Shown piece by piece: positions 15,263 to 20,925 of a stretch of DNA of 20,925 bases. The position numbers and the translations under genes were made by a program. Source of the DNA: an uncultured Lachnospiraceae bacterium (GTDB lineage Bacteria; Bacillota_A; Clostridia; Lachnospirales; Lachnospiraceae). The stretch lies in the NCBI GenBank assembly GCA_910587905.1, contig CAJUOF010000331.1:1-20925 (forward strand), in the 5' to 3' direction. The notes beneath the pieces were generated by a model. That model was given only the letters and a program-made list of their open reading frames with translations. It was not told the origin of the DNA and made no database searches. Numbering within the stretch: position 1 is the stretch's first letter; every line of letters begins with the position of its first letter.

Positions 15263-16597
15263 ATGCAATATCAAAAAGTACTTAAGGTGCTGGAAAGCAT
15301 CCCCTATCTCTCAGTCGGGCTTGATGTCGGGGCAGACTTCACATGGATGTCCATCATGCTCCCAAATGGCACCCTTGTCGGGAAACCCTTTAAGATCGTT
15401 CATTCCGATCCCCAGTCCCGGGAGCTTGCCATCACAAAAATAAAGGAAGCACAAGAGGCGTATTCTCTTAAAAGCCGCTGCTTCCTTGAGTCCACCGGGA
15501 TCTACCACATCCCACTCCTGTGCTTCCTTCGCGATAAGGGTTTTGACTGCTCGGTCATTAATCCTATCATTACTAAGAATAGCACAAATATGCACGTAAG
15601 GAAACTGCATAATGATAAATTTGATTCAAAAAAAGCTGCCAAGGTAGGACTGGATGCTTCCCTGAAGGTTTCCATCCTCCCTGATGATGAGGTCATCGAC
15701 CTGCGTAACCTGGTCCGCGACTATTACTACTTCAAGGATCTGCAGTCCGCTGTTGTCTTAAAGCTCACTGCAGAGCTGAAAGTGTCATTTCCCGCATACC
15801 AGAAAGTGTTCAGCAAGGTCACCACCAAGACTTCCTTAAAGCTCCTGGACGCCTACCCGCTTGCGGAGGATCTTCTTGCTGCCCCAAAGGAAACGGTAGT
15901 GGAAACAATCCGCTCCACAGCACGTTTTGGGGAAAAGTATGCCCTGGCCAAGTATGATGCCCTGTGGGCCGCAGCGGAAGATGCCGCCATCTTTGGGCGG
16001 GCCCTGAAAAGCAATTCTGTCCGCATAAGGCTCTACATAAACTCTTACTGGGAGTACCAGAAACGCCTTGACACAATCATGGAAGCAATCCATGCTTCTG
16101 TTGACGGCCTGAAAGGCGATCCGGTCTATGAACGCATACAGCTTCTCCAGTCTCTGCGCGGCGTAGGCTTCATGAGCGCGGTTGTCCTGGTCGCAGAAAT
16201 GGGCTCTTTTGACCTGTTCCCTTCCCCGAAGAAGCTGTATGCCTACTTTGGCCTGGATCCTGCCGTGAATCAGTCCGGGAAGTTCAACGGGGACAAGGTA
16301 CATATGTCAAAAAGGGGTTCCAGCCTCGCCAGACGCATCCTGCATATGGTGGCGCTCAATAACCTTAAGGTAGACAAGGGCAGCGGGATGCCTGTAAATC
16401 CGGTCATCCACAGTTATTATGCCGACAAATGCAAAGCCAAGAAGAAAAACGTGGCTGTCGGGGCTGTAATGCACAAGATATGCAACATCATCTTTGCTAT
16501 GCTCCGGGACAATAAGCCGTTTGAAGTCATCACTCCCCAGGAACACTGTAGACGCTATCTGGCAGCGCATCCTGACAAGGTACAGAACGCAGCTTAA
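15263..16597 (+). CDS. IS110-family transposase (RuvC-like DEDD plus Transposase_20)
   Basis: This is a 444-aa recombinase of the IS110 family, which combines a RuvC-like DEDD domain with a C-terminal serine-bearing domain and uses an element-encoded bridge RNA. The four acidic residues are visible: D21 in VGLDVG, E76 in FLESTG, and D118 plus D121 in HNDKFDSKKAA. The C-terminal Transposase_20 domain has LRGVGFMSAVVLVAEMG (298-314), KLYAYFGLDPA and KRGSSLARRIL (350-360), with the expected catalytic serine at 353 or 354. I chose the ATG at 15263 because GAAAGGA (15249-15255) lies 7 nt upstream. The open frame extends back to 15020, but that part overlaps the structured RNA region. The gene appears intact. 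Confidence 0.93.
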   Translation: MQYQKVLKVLESIPYLSVGLDVGADFTWMSIMLPNGTLVGKPFKIVHSDPQSRELAITKIKEAQEAYSLKSRCFLESTGIYHIPLLCFLRDKGFDCSVINPIITKNSTNMHVRKLHNDKFDSKKAAKVGLDASLKVSILPDDEVIDLRNLVRDYYYFKDLQSAVVLKLTAELKVSFPAYQKVFSKVTTKTSLKLLDAYPLAEDLLAAPKETVVETIRSTARFGEKYALAKYDALWAAAEDAAIFGRALKSNSVRIRLYINSYWEYQKRLDTIMEAIHASVDGLKGDPVYERIQLLQSLRGVGFMSAVVLVAEMGSFDLFPSPKKLYAYFGLDPAVNQSGKFNGDKVHMSKRGSSLARRILHMVALNNLKVDKGSGMPVNPVIHSYYADKCKAKKKNVAVGAVMHKICNIIFAMLRDNKPFEVITPQEHCRRYLAAHPDKVQNAA

Positions 16598-16629
16598 CAA
16601 ATTTTTACGAGTCTTAAAAATTTCCACAG

Positions 16630-16658
16630 GGGTGGGCTTATTAAAGTTACCCTTTTTT
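16630..16658 (+). terminator. Intrinsic terminator after the IS110 transposase
   Basis: GGGTGG-G-CTT and AAGTTACCC (16630-16652) form a stem with two G-T pairs and a one-base bulge, followed by six T (16653-16658). The T-run is on the plus strand, so it should end transposase transcripts before they oppose the symporter gene. It probably belongs to the right end of the element. Confidence 0.55.
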
Positions 16659-16730
16659 ACATCAAATGCTTGAAAAAAACTTTTTAAACATTTTCATTTT
16701 ACCTATTGACATTTCTTAGCTGGACTTCTA

Positions 16731-17990
16731 TTACGCTTTGGCAGAACTGTCGTCGTTATGCGAATTAAATTTATCTCTGTCCAAATCCCCCATCATGGCA
16801 GAGACCGTTACCATTCCGACGGTGTCGCCGGTCACGTTCAGCATGGTGTTGGGCATGTCGATCAGACGGTAAATGCCGGCCACCCAGGGAACGATCGTGA
16901 GCGGAAGTCCCATGGTCTCCATCATGATAGCGCTCATCATGATGCCGCCGCCGGGAACGCCCGCCACGCCTGCCGCCATGATGACGCCCAGGAAGATGAT
17001 CAGGGCCAGTTCTCCAATACCATAGCTGCGCCCGAAGAGCTGGGCCGCAAACACGGCGTAGATCGCCATTTCTGCGCAGCAGGCCTGCATGTTGATGGTA
17101 GCCGCCGGAGGTGCGATCAGGCCGACCGTGTCCTCAGGAACACCGCAGCGCTCCTTTGCGCACTTCATAGTGAGCGGAAGGGTCGCAGAAGAGGAACAGG
17201 AAGAGAATGCGAGGATCATGGCCGGGAACACGTTCCGGTAATGCTGAATCGGGTTTACTCTTGCGACAAAAGCAAGGATCAGCGGGAATACACCGATGAT
17301 CAACACCGCATAAGCCACATACTGGGTGATCAACATCTTTCCGAGGGCGCCGAGGACCTCTGCTCCGAGGGTGCCGGAAACCTCTGCCATCAGACAGAAG
17401 ACGCCGATGGGGGCAAGCTTCATGATCATTTCGACGATGCGGATCATTAAGTCGTTGCCGGAGGCGAAGATGTCGGTTAAGAAGGTTTTGGCTTTGCCTT
17501 CCGGCAGGGTGGAAATTCCGATACCTGCGAAGATGGCAAAGACAATTACCTGGATAATGGAGAATTCAGCCATGGCGCCGAATACATTCTCAGGGATATA
17601 ATTGATCACGGTTTCCAGGAGATTTACGCCTTCGGTGGAATATTCTTCCGCCGCCGCTCCCAGGTTGACGCCCACACCGGGCTGAATGATATAAGAAAAG
17701 ATCAGTCCGGTCACAGCCGCCAGGAAGGAAGCCAGAATCCAGTAGATGATAAAGCGGACTCCAATTTTTTTAAGCTGTTTCAGGTTTGCGATGCTGGCAA
17801 TACCGCCAATGATCGAGCAGAGGATCAGGGGCAGGATTGTCATCTTCAGCAGCCGGATGAAAATGGTGCCGACGGTGTTGGTCACATAGGTCCAGTATTC
17901 GTACTGCCCTTTGAGGACGAAGCCGAAGATAAGACCCAGGACCATGGCGATCAAAATCTTGATGGCCAGGCTGATTTTTTTCTTCTTCAT
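16731..17990 (-). CDS. Dicarboxylate/amino acid:cation symporter (DAACS, GltPh-like) with altered binding-site residues
   Basis: This 419-aa transporter of the excitatory amino-acid transporter fold imports a substrate with cations through an elevator mechanism. The family's architecture is clear: eight hydrophobic helices, the serine-rich hairpin SSCSSSAT (263-270), APPAATINMQ in helix 7 (294-302), the glycine-rich second hairpin (GVAGVPGGG, 341-349), and DMPNTMLNVTGD in helix 8 (378-389). Compared with GltPh from memory, N300, T382, N385 and D389 are kept. However, the substrate-carboxylate arginine R397 is N381, sodium-site D312 is Q302, and D390 is Y374. That argues against a standard aspartate/glutamate carrier. 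The ATG at 17990 follows AGGAGG by 8 nt. The gene has its own promoter and a leader hairpin. Confidence 0.92.
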   Translation of the reverse strand: MKKKKISLAIKILIAMVLGLIFGFVLKGQYEYWTYVTNTVGTIFIRLLKMTILPLILCSIIGGIASIANLKQLKKIGVRFIIYWILASFLAAVTGLIFSYIIQPGVGVNLGAAAEEYSTEGVNLLETVINYIPENVFGAMAEFSIIQVIVFAIFAGIGISTLPEGKAKTFLTDIFASGNDLMIRIVEMIMKLAPIGVFCLMAEVSGTLGAEVLGALGKMLITQYVAYAVLIIGVFPLILAFVARVNPIQHYRNVFPAMILAFSSCSSSATLPLTMKCAKERCGVPEDTVGLIAPPAATINMQACCAEMAIYAVFAAQLFGRSYGIGELALIIFLGVIMAAGVAGVPGGGIMMSAIMMETMGLPLTIVPWVAGIYRLIDMPNTMLNVTGDTVGMVTVSAMMGDLDRDKFNSHNDDSSAKA

Positions 17991-18009
17991 AAGAAATACC
18001 TCCTATTAT

Positions 18010-18059
18010 AAAAAGAATACCTTGGTACAGCCGGGCGTAACTTCGTGGTCTACCAAGGT
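18010..18059 (-). promoter_or_regulatory. Terminator-like leader hairpin of the symporter gene (candidate attenuator)
   Basis: Read on the minus strand, ACCTTGGTA (18059-18051) pairs with TACCAAGGT (18027-18019) across a 23-nt loop. It is followed by ATTCTTTTTAT. The hairpin starts about 13 nt after the predicted transcription start, and the T-run runs into the sequence just before AGGAGG. The form is that of an intrinsic terminator or of a protein- or RNA-controlled leader. No known riboswitch family was matched. Confidence 0.55.
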
Positions 18060-18078
18060 GTATAAAGTGTATAAAAAC

Positions 18079-18107
18079 AGTTTACAGAAATTTTATATAT
18101 TTGTCAA
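18079..18107 (-). promoter_or_regulatory. Promoter of the symporter gene
   Basis: On the minus strand, TTGACA (18102-18107) and TAAACT (18079-18084) are exactly 17 nt apart. The start is predicted near 18072, giving a leader of about 80 nt. The stretch between this promoter and the serS promoter (about 18121-18260) is AT-rich and shows no gene or other feature. Confidence 0.7.
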
Positions 18108-18264
18108 TGTTAATGAATGAAAAAGCGATTAATCATAAAAAAGAAAGATATACGCACAAAAATCTATGATTACTAAGTAATATTTTAGATAGTTTGTCAA
18201 ATTAGCATATTAAAGCAAAAATGAAGGACAGTGTTTTATGGGGAAAAAGTTGAAAAGAAAGTCC

Positions 18265-18293
18265 TTGAAAAATGTGAATCGCTGATATATAAT
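18265..18293 (+). promoter_or_regulatory. Promoter of serS
   Basis: TTGAAA (18265-18270) and TATAAT (18288-18293) are 17 nt apart. Transcription should start near 18300 and enter the T-box leader. Confidence 0.75.
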
Positions 18294-18299
18294 AGGGAA

Positions 18300-18540
18300 C
18301 AACAATGAAATAGGAAAAATGCAGTGAGGAAAGCTAAAGCGTGTGATACCCTTTCAGAGAGCCGGTGGCAGGTGTGAATCGGCAGGGGAGCAGGCCCTTC
18401 CACTTTCGGAGCAGTTGGCGATGAGTCAAAAGGTTGGTGGCCTATATCCCACCGTCAAGAGGCCGGCTCTTTGGTCGGCAATATGGGTGGCAACGCGGAA
18501 AACCTTTCGTCCCTGTCGGGCGGAGGGTATTTTTTTACCG
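18300..18540 (+). ncRNA. T-box leader of serS (tRNA-Ser sensing)
   Basis: The leader reads uncharged tRNA and lets transcription continue into serS when serine-tRNA is short. The stem I distal signature AGAGAGCCGGTGG lies at about 18356-18368. The antiterminator T-box GGGTGGCAACGCGG is at 18485-18498. The competing terminator (about 18503-18527, inner CCC/GGG with a TGTC loop, extended outwards with one bulge) is followed by a T-run to 18536. The bulge UGGC would pair with the 3' GCCA of tRNA-Ser, whose discriminator base is G. A serine codon AGC at 18410-18412 is a likely specifier, though I could not fold stem I fully. Confidence 0.85.
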
Positions 18541-18559
18541 TAATTTTAAGGAGGAAAAC

Positions 18560-19849
18560 ATGATCGACATTAAGCTTTTACGAGAGAATCCTGATGTGGT
18601 TCGAGAAAACATCAAGAAAAAATTTCAGGATCACAAACTGCCGCTGGTGGACGAGGTCCTTGCGTTGGATAAGGAAAACAGGGAGATTAAAGGGGAGGTG
18701 GAAGCTCTCCGAGCCGAGAGGAATCGTCTCTCTAAAGAAATTGGCGGCTTGATGAAGCAGGGAAAGAAGGAAGAAGCCGAGGCTGTCAAAGCCCAGGTGA
18801 ATGCCAACGCCTCCAGGGTGGAAGAACTCTCCGCCAGGGAACGGGAGGTGGAGGCGGCCATCAAAAAGGCCATGATGACCATTCCCAACATCATTGATCC
18901 TTCCGTACCCATTGGAAAAGACGATTTGGAGAACGTGGAAGTGATGAAATACGGCGAGCCGGTGGTTCCCGACTTTGAGATCCCCTACCACACCGCCATC
19001 ATGGAGCGGTTCGACGGCATTGACTTAGAGAGCGCCGGACGGGTGGCCGGGAACGGCTTCTATTATCTGATGGGGGACATCGCAAGACTGCATTCCTCCG
19101 TCCTGGCTTATGCGAGGGACTTCATGATCGGCAGGGGCTTCACCTACTGTGTGCCCCCTTTCATGATCCGCAGCAATGTTGTGACAGGAGTCATGAGCTT
19201 TGATGAGATGGATGCCATGATGTATAAGATCGAGGGGGAGGATTTATACCTGATCGGAACCAGCGAGCATTCCATGATTGGAAAGTTCATTGACACCCTG
19301 AATCCGGAGGAGAAGCTTCCATATACATTGACCAGTTATTCTCCCTGTTTTCGAAAGGAAAAAGGCGCCCACGGTATCGAGGAGCGGGGGGTTTACCGGA
19401 TTCATCAGTTTGAGAAGCAGGAGATGATTGTGGTCTGCAAGCCGGAGGAAAGCCCCATGTGGTTTGAGAAGCTGTGGCAGAATACGGTGGATTTGTTCCG
19501 GTCCATGGACATTCCGGTCCGCACCCTGGAGTGCTGTTCCGGCGATCTGGCAGATTTGAAGGTGAAATCCTTTGACGTGGAGGCATGGTCCCCCAGACAG
19601 AAAAAATATTTTGAAGTGGGAAGCTGTTCCAATCTGGGTGACGCCCAGGCCCGCCGTCTCGGAATCCGAGTGAAGGGGGCAGATGGAAGCAAGTACTTTG
19701 CCCATACTTTGAATAACACGGTGGTGGCTCCGCCTCGTATGCTGATCGCATTTTTGGAGAATAATCTGAATGAAGACGGGAGCGTGAACATTCCCGCCGT
19801 CATCCAGCCTTACATGGGTGGTCAGACAAAGTTGGAGCCGAAAAAATAA
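18560..19849 (+). CDS. serS: Seryl-tRNA synthetase
   Basis: This cytoplasmic class II synthetase charges tRNA-Ser with serine. It is 429 aa, the usual length. Residues 1 to about 105 form the long antiparallel coiled-coil tRNA-binding arm (MIDIKLLRENPDVVRENIKKKF, then a charged helical stretch). The catalytic core follows, with motif 2 around SPCFRKEKGAHGIEERGVYRIHQFEKQEMI and motif 3 near NNTVVAPPRMLIAFLENN. The ATG at 18560 follows AAGGAGG (18549-18555) by 5 nt and begins with the family's MIDIKLLREN. A longer upstream frame runs through the T-box and is not coding. The gene is controlled by the T-box leader and is followed after 46 nt by the DUF3881 gene, probably co-transcribed. Confidence 0.97.
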   Translation: MIDIKLLRENPDVVRENIKKKFQDHKLPLVDEVLALDKENREIKGEVEALRAERNRLSKEIGGLMKQGKKEEAEAVKAQVNANASRVEELSAREREVEAAIKKAMMTIPNIIDPSVPIGKDDLENVEVMKYGEPVVPDFEIPYHTAIMERFDGIDLESAGRVAGNGFYYLMGDIARLHSSVLAYARDFMIGRGFTYCVPPFMIRSNVVTGVMSFDEMDAMMYKIEGEDLYLIGTSEHSMIGKFIDTLNPEEKLPYTLTSYSPCFRKEKGAHGIEERGVYRIHQFEKQEMIVVCKPEESPMWFEKLWQNTVDLFRSMDIPVRTLECCSGDLADLKVKSFDVEAWSPRQKKYFEVGSCSNLGDAQARRLGIRVKGADGSKYFAHTLNNTVVAPPRMLIAFLENNLNEDGSVNIPAVIQPYMGGQTKLEPKK

Positions 19850-19895
19850 GAATCGCTGATTGACGTCAGGTCAGCCGAAAGGACGGGGAAATACG

Positions 19896-20777
19896 ATGCA
19901 TAAATTTTTACGGGCGGTGGGATTTGGCGGATATACGAAGAAGAAGGACATCAGGGAGCTTTTGGCGAGAGTCCAGAACAGCCCCGACGAGATACAGGTG
20001 GTACAGATGCCGGACGGAGAGACCAGACAACAGCTTTACGCGGAAGCGGGCAGTGGGTTCGGAATCTCCGTCTGCGGGGATTTAAATGAGAAGGATGAAT
20101 TCGATCGGGAATATTATTTCCCTTTCCTGCGGAGCACCTGTATCAGTACCCAGGCGCCCTGCCAGGTACAGCGCCACGCAGAAAAAGAGTCCTATGCCGG
20201 GATCTGTGAAGAATACCGGATCGGAGTTTCCCTGATTTTCTATCTTCAGAACGGAGTCGAATTTCTGAAACGGCTTCATGACCCCTATCGGAGTATTCGG
20301 ATTTCGTCCGTCATGCTCTCGGCGCTGTCCGTCCATGGGAAGATCCTCCTTCCGGTCCAGAAGTCCCAAAAGCAAAAGGAACGGCTCAAGGTGGCCACGG
20401 CCAACCGGACCAGTCTTCTGGAGGCGGCCAGACGGGGGGATTCCGATGCCATGGAATCTCTTGCCATGGAGGATATGGACTTATACACTTCCATATCTGA
20501 CCGGGTTCGCCAGGAGGATATCTATTCCATTGTGGATTCTTGCTTCATGCCCTACGGCGTGGAATGTGACCAGTATTCCGTCCTGGGCGAAATTTTGGAG
20601 ATGGAAAAAGTAAGAAACCAGTGGACAAATGAAGAAATTTATGTTTTAATGATAGAGTGCAGTGATTTGCTGTTGCAGGTTGCCATCAATGCGAAGGACC
20701 TTCTTGGGGAGCCCCAGGTGGGCCGCCGGTTCAAGGGTCCGGTCTGGGTTCAGGGCCAGGTGAACTTCCAGGATTAA
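19896..20777 (+). CDS. DUF3881 family protein
   Basis: This 293-aa soluble protein has no known function. The N-terminus MHKFLRAVGFGGYTKKKDIRELL is the signature I associate with DUF3881, found in Lachnospiraceae and commonly next to serS. The middle has a YYFPFLRSTCISTQAPCQVQRHAEKESYAGICEE-like stretch and strand-rich sequence. The C-terminal part is helical and acidic (MESLAMEDMDLYTSISDRV), ending in GRRFKGPVWVQGQVNF. I chose the ATG at 19896 from family-like sequence; the purine-rich GGGGAA lies 5-7 nt upstream. An upstream in-frame ATG at 19860 is possible but has no ribosome binding site. It probably shares the serS transcript. The family call is from memory. Confidence 0.85.
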   Translation: MHKFLRAVGFGGYTKKKDIRELLARVQNSPDEIQVVQMPDGETRQQLYAEAGSGFGISVCGDLNEKDEFDREYYFPFLRSTCISTQAPCQVQRHAEKESYAGICEEYRIGVSLIFYLQNGVEFLKRLHDPYRSIRISSVMLSALSVHGKILLPVQKSQKQKERLKVATANRTSLLEAARRGDSDAMESLAMEDMDLYTSISDRVRQEDIYSIVDSCFMPYGVECDQYSVLGEILEMEKVRNQWTNEEIYVLMIECSDLLLQVAINAKDLLGEPQVGRRFKGPVWVQGQVNFQD

Positions 20778-20810
20778 TCTGAATGCGGATGGCAGACATT
20801 TCCTTCAAAT

Positions 20811-20880
20811 GTCGCTATAGCTCAGCTGGATAGAGCACACGCCTCCTAAGCGGTAGATGGTTCGAGTCTAAATTAGGAAT
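20811..20880 (+). tRNA. tRNA-Arg(CCT)-like gene with an aberrant 3' half
   Basis: The 5' half is canonical: acceptor strand GTCGCTA (20811-20817), TA, D-arm GCTC-AGCTGGATA-GAGC (20820-20836), and anticodon loop CTCCTAA with anticodon CCT (20843-20849). The 3' half does not fit. The anticodon stem CACGC faces GCGGT (two mismatches). The T-arm GATGG-TTCGAGT-CTAAA has only three possible pairs, including a G-T. The acceptor partner TAGCGAC is missing. It is either a pseudogene or a chimera of two tRNA-Arg genes. Confidence 0.55.
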
Positions 20881-20903
20881 ACAAGTTCATATTTTTTGCA
20901 TAA

Positions 20904-20925
20904 GTCCCAGTAGCTCAGTTGGATA
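20904..20925 (+). tRNA. 5' part of a second tRNA, cut by the window end
   Basis: GTCCCAG (20904-20910), TA, GCTC and the D-loop AGTTGGATA run to the last base. This is a typical tRNA start through the D-loop. The anticodon lies beyond the window. From memory, such a 5' end is common for clostridial tRNA-Arg, but the identity cannot be decided here. Confidence 0.75.

Larger units (their letters stand above)
15000..16720 (+). mobile_element. IS110-family insertion sequence (ends not resolved)
   Basis: The element consists of a structured non-coding left end (about 250 nt), a transposase gene (15263-16597) and a short right end with a terminator hairpin. IS110 elements usually lack terminal inverted repeats and make little or no target duplication, so the boundaries cannot be set by eye. 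The coordinates given are approximate. An imperfect direct repeat, AAATTTTTAC (15009-15018 and 16599-16608), lies near both ends. The element separates the minus-strand symporter from the minus-strand 389-aa gene and asparaginase. Confidence 0.65.

Noticed and set aside
14938..15264. Minus-strand 108-codon frame in the IS left end
   Set aside because: It lies over the structured RNA region, lacks a ribosome binding site, and reads like translated non-coding sequence.
18434..18559. 42-residue N-terminal extension of SerS
   Set aside because: It runs through the T-box antiterminator and terminator. The ATG at 18560 has AAGGAGG and the conserved SerS N-terminus.
1..20925. CRISPR array, prophage or integrase gene
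   Set aside because: I saw no regularly spaced repeats, cas-like proteins, phage structural genes or tyrosine/serine integrase. The only mobile element visible is the IS110 copy.

Overview
The window looks like a piece of a Gram-positive, anaerobic Clostridia chromosome, most likely Lachnospiraceae. The signs are ParB followed by a DUF4446 protein, a spirosome-type bifunctional AdhE, a T-box-controlled serS followed by a DUF3881 protein, and strong AGGAGG ribosome binding sites. This assignment rests on gene content and remembered family distributions, not on a search.

Layout. (1) 1-1589: 3' part of parB (start outside the window), a DUF4446 membrane-anchored protein, and a large two-tier terminator. 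(2) 1615-4483: adhE with a near-perfect promoter and Rex-like inverted repeats. (3) 4492-9504, minus strand: a PucR-type regulator followed by an uncharacterised three-gene operon. It encodes a 410-aa orphan protein, a GcvT-fold folate-type transferase or demethylase, and a short-chain dehydrogenase whose C-terminus appears cut by a one-base frameshift. (4) 9577-11073: a small four-helix membrane protein (minus) and a divergent lipoprotein (plus), ending in a bidirectional terminator. (5) 11176-18107, minus strand: gdhA with its own promoter and a terminator-like leader hairpin, then a set reading symporter, unknown 389-aa protein, asparaginase. An IS110-family element on the plus strand sits between the symporter and the 389-aa gene. 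The symporter also has a leader hairpin followed by a T-run. (6) 18265-20925: T-box leader, serS, a DUF3881 protein, an aberrant tRNA-Arg(CCT)-like gene, and the start of a second tRNA.

How the genes fit together. AdhE disposes of reducing power by turning acetyl-CoA into ethanol. Glutamate dehydrogenase, asparaginase and the amino-acid symporter point to amino-acid uptake and nitrogen or carbon recovery. The PucR-regulated operon is probably a catabolic module in which a folate-binding transferase and a dehydrogenase process a substrate I cannot name. The housekeeping genes at the two ends (parB-DUF4446 and serS-DUF3881) look like a conserved neighbourhood into which the metabolic genes were placed.

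The items most worth following up are: the structured non-coding end of the IS110 element (candidate bridge RNA); the uncharacterised folate-type operon; the two terminator-like 5' leaders; the symporter with altered substrate and cation-site residues; and the chimeric-looking tRNA.
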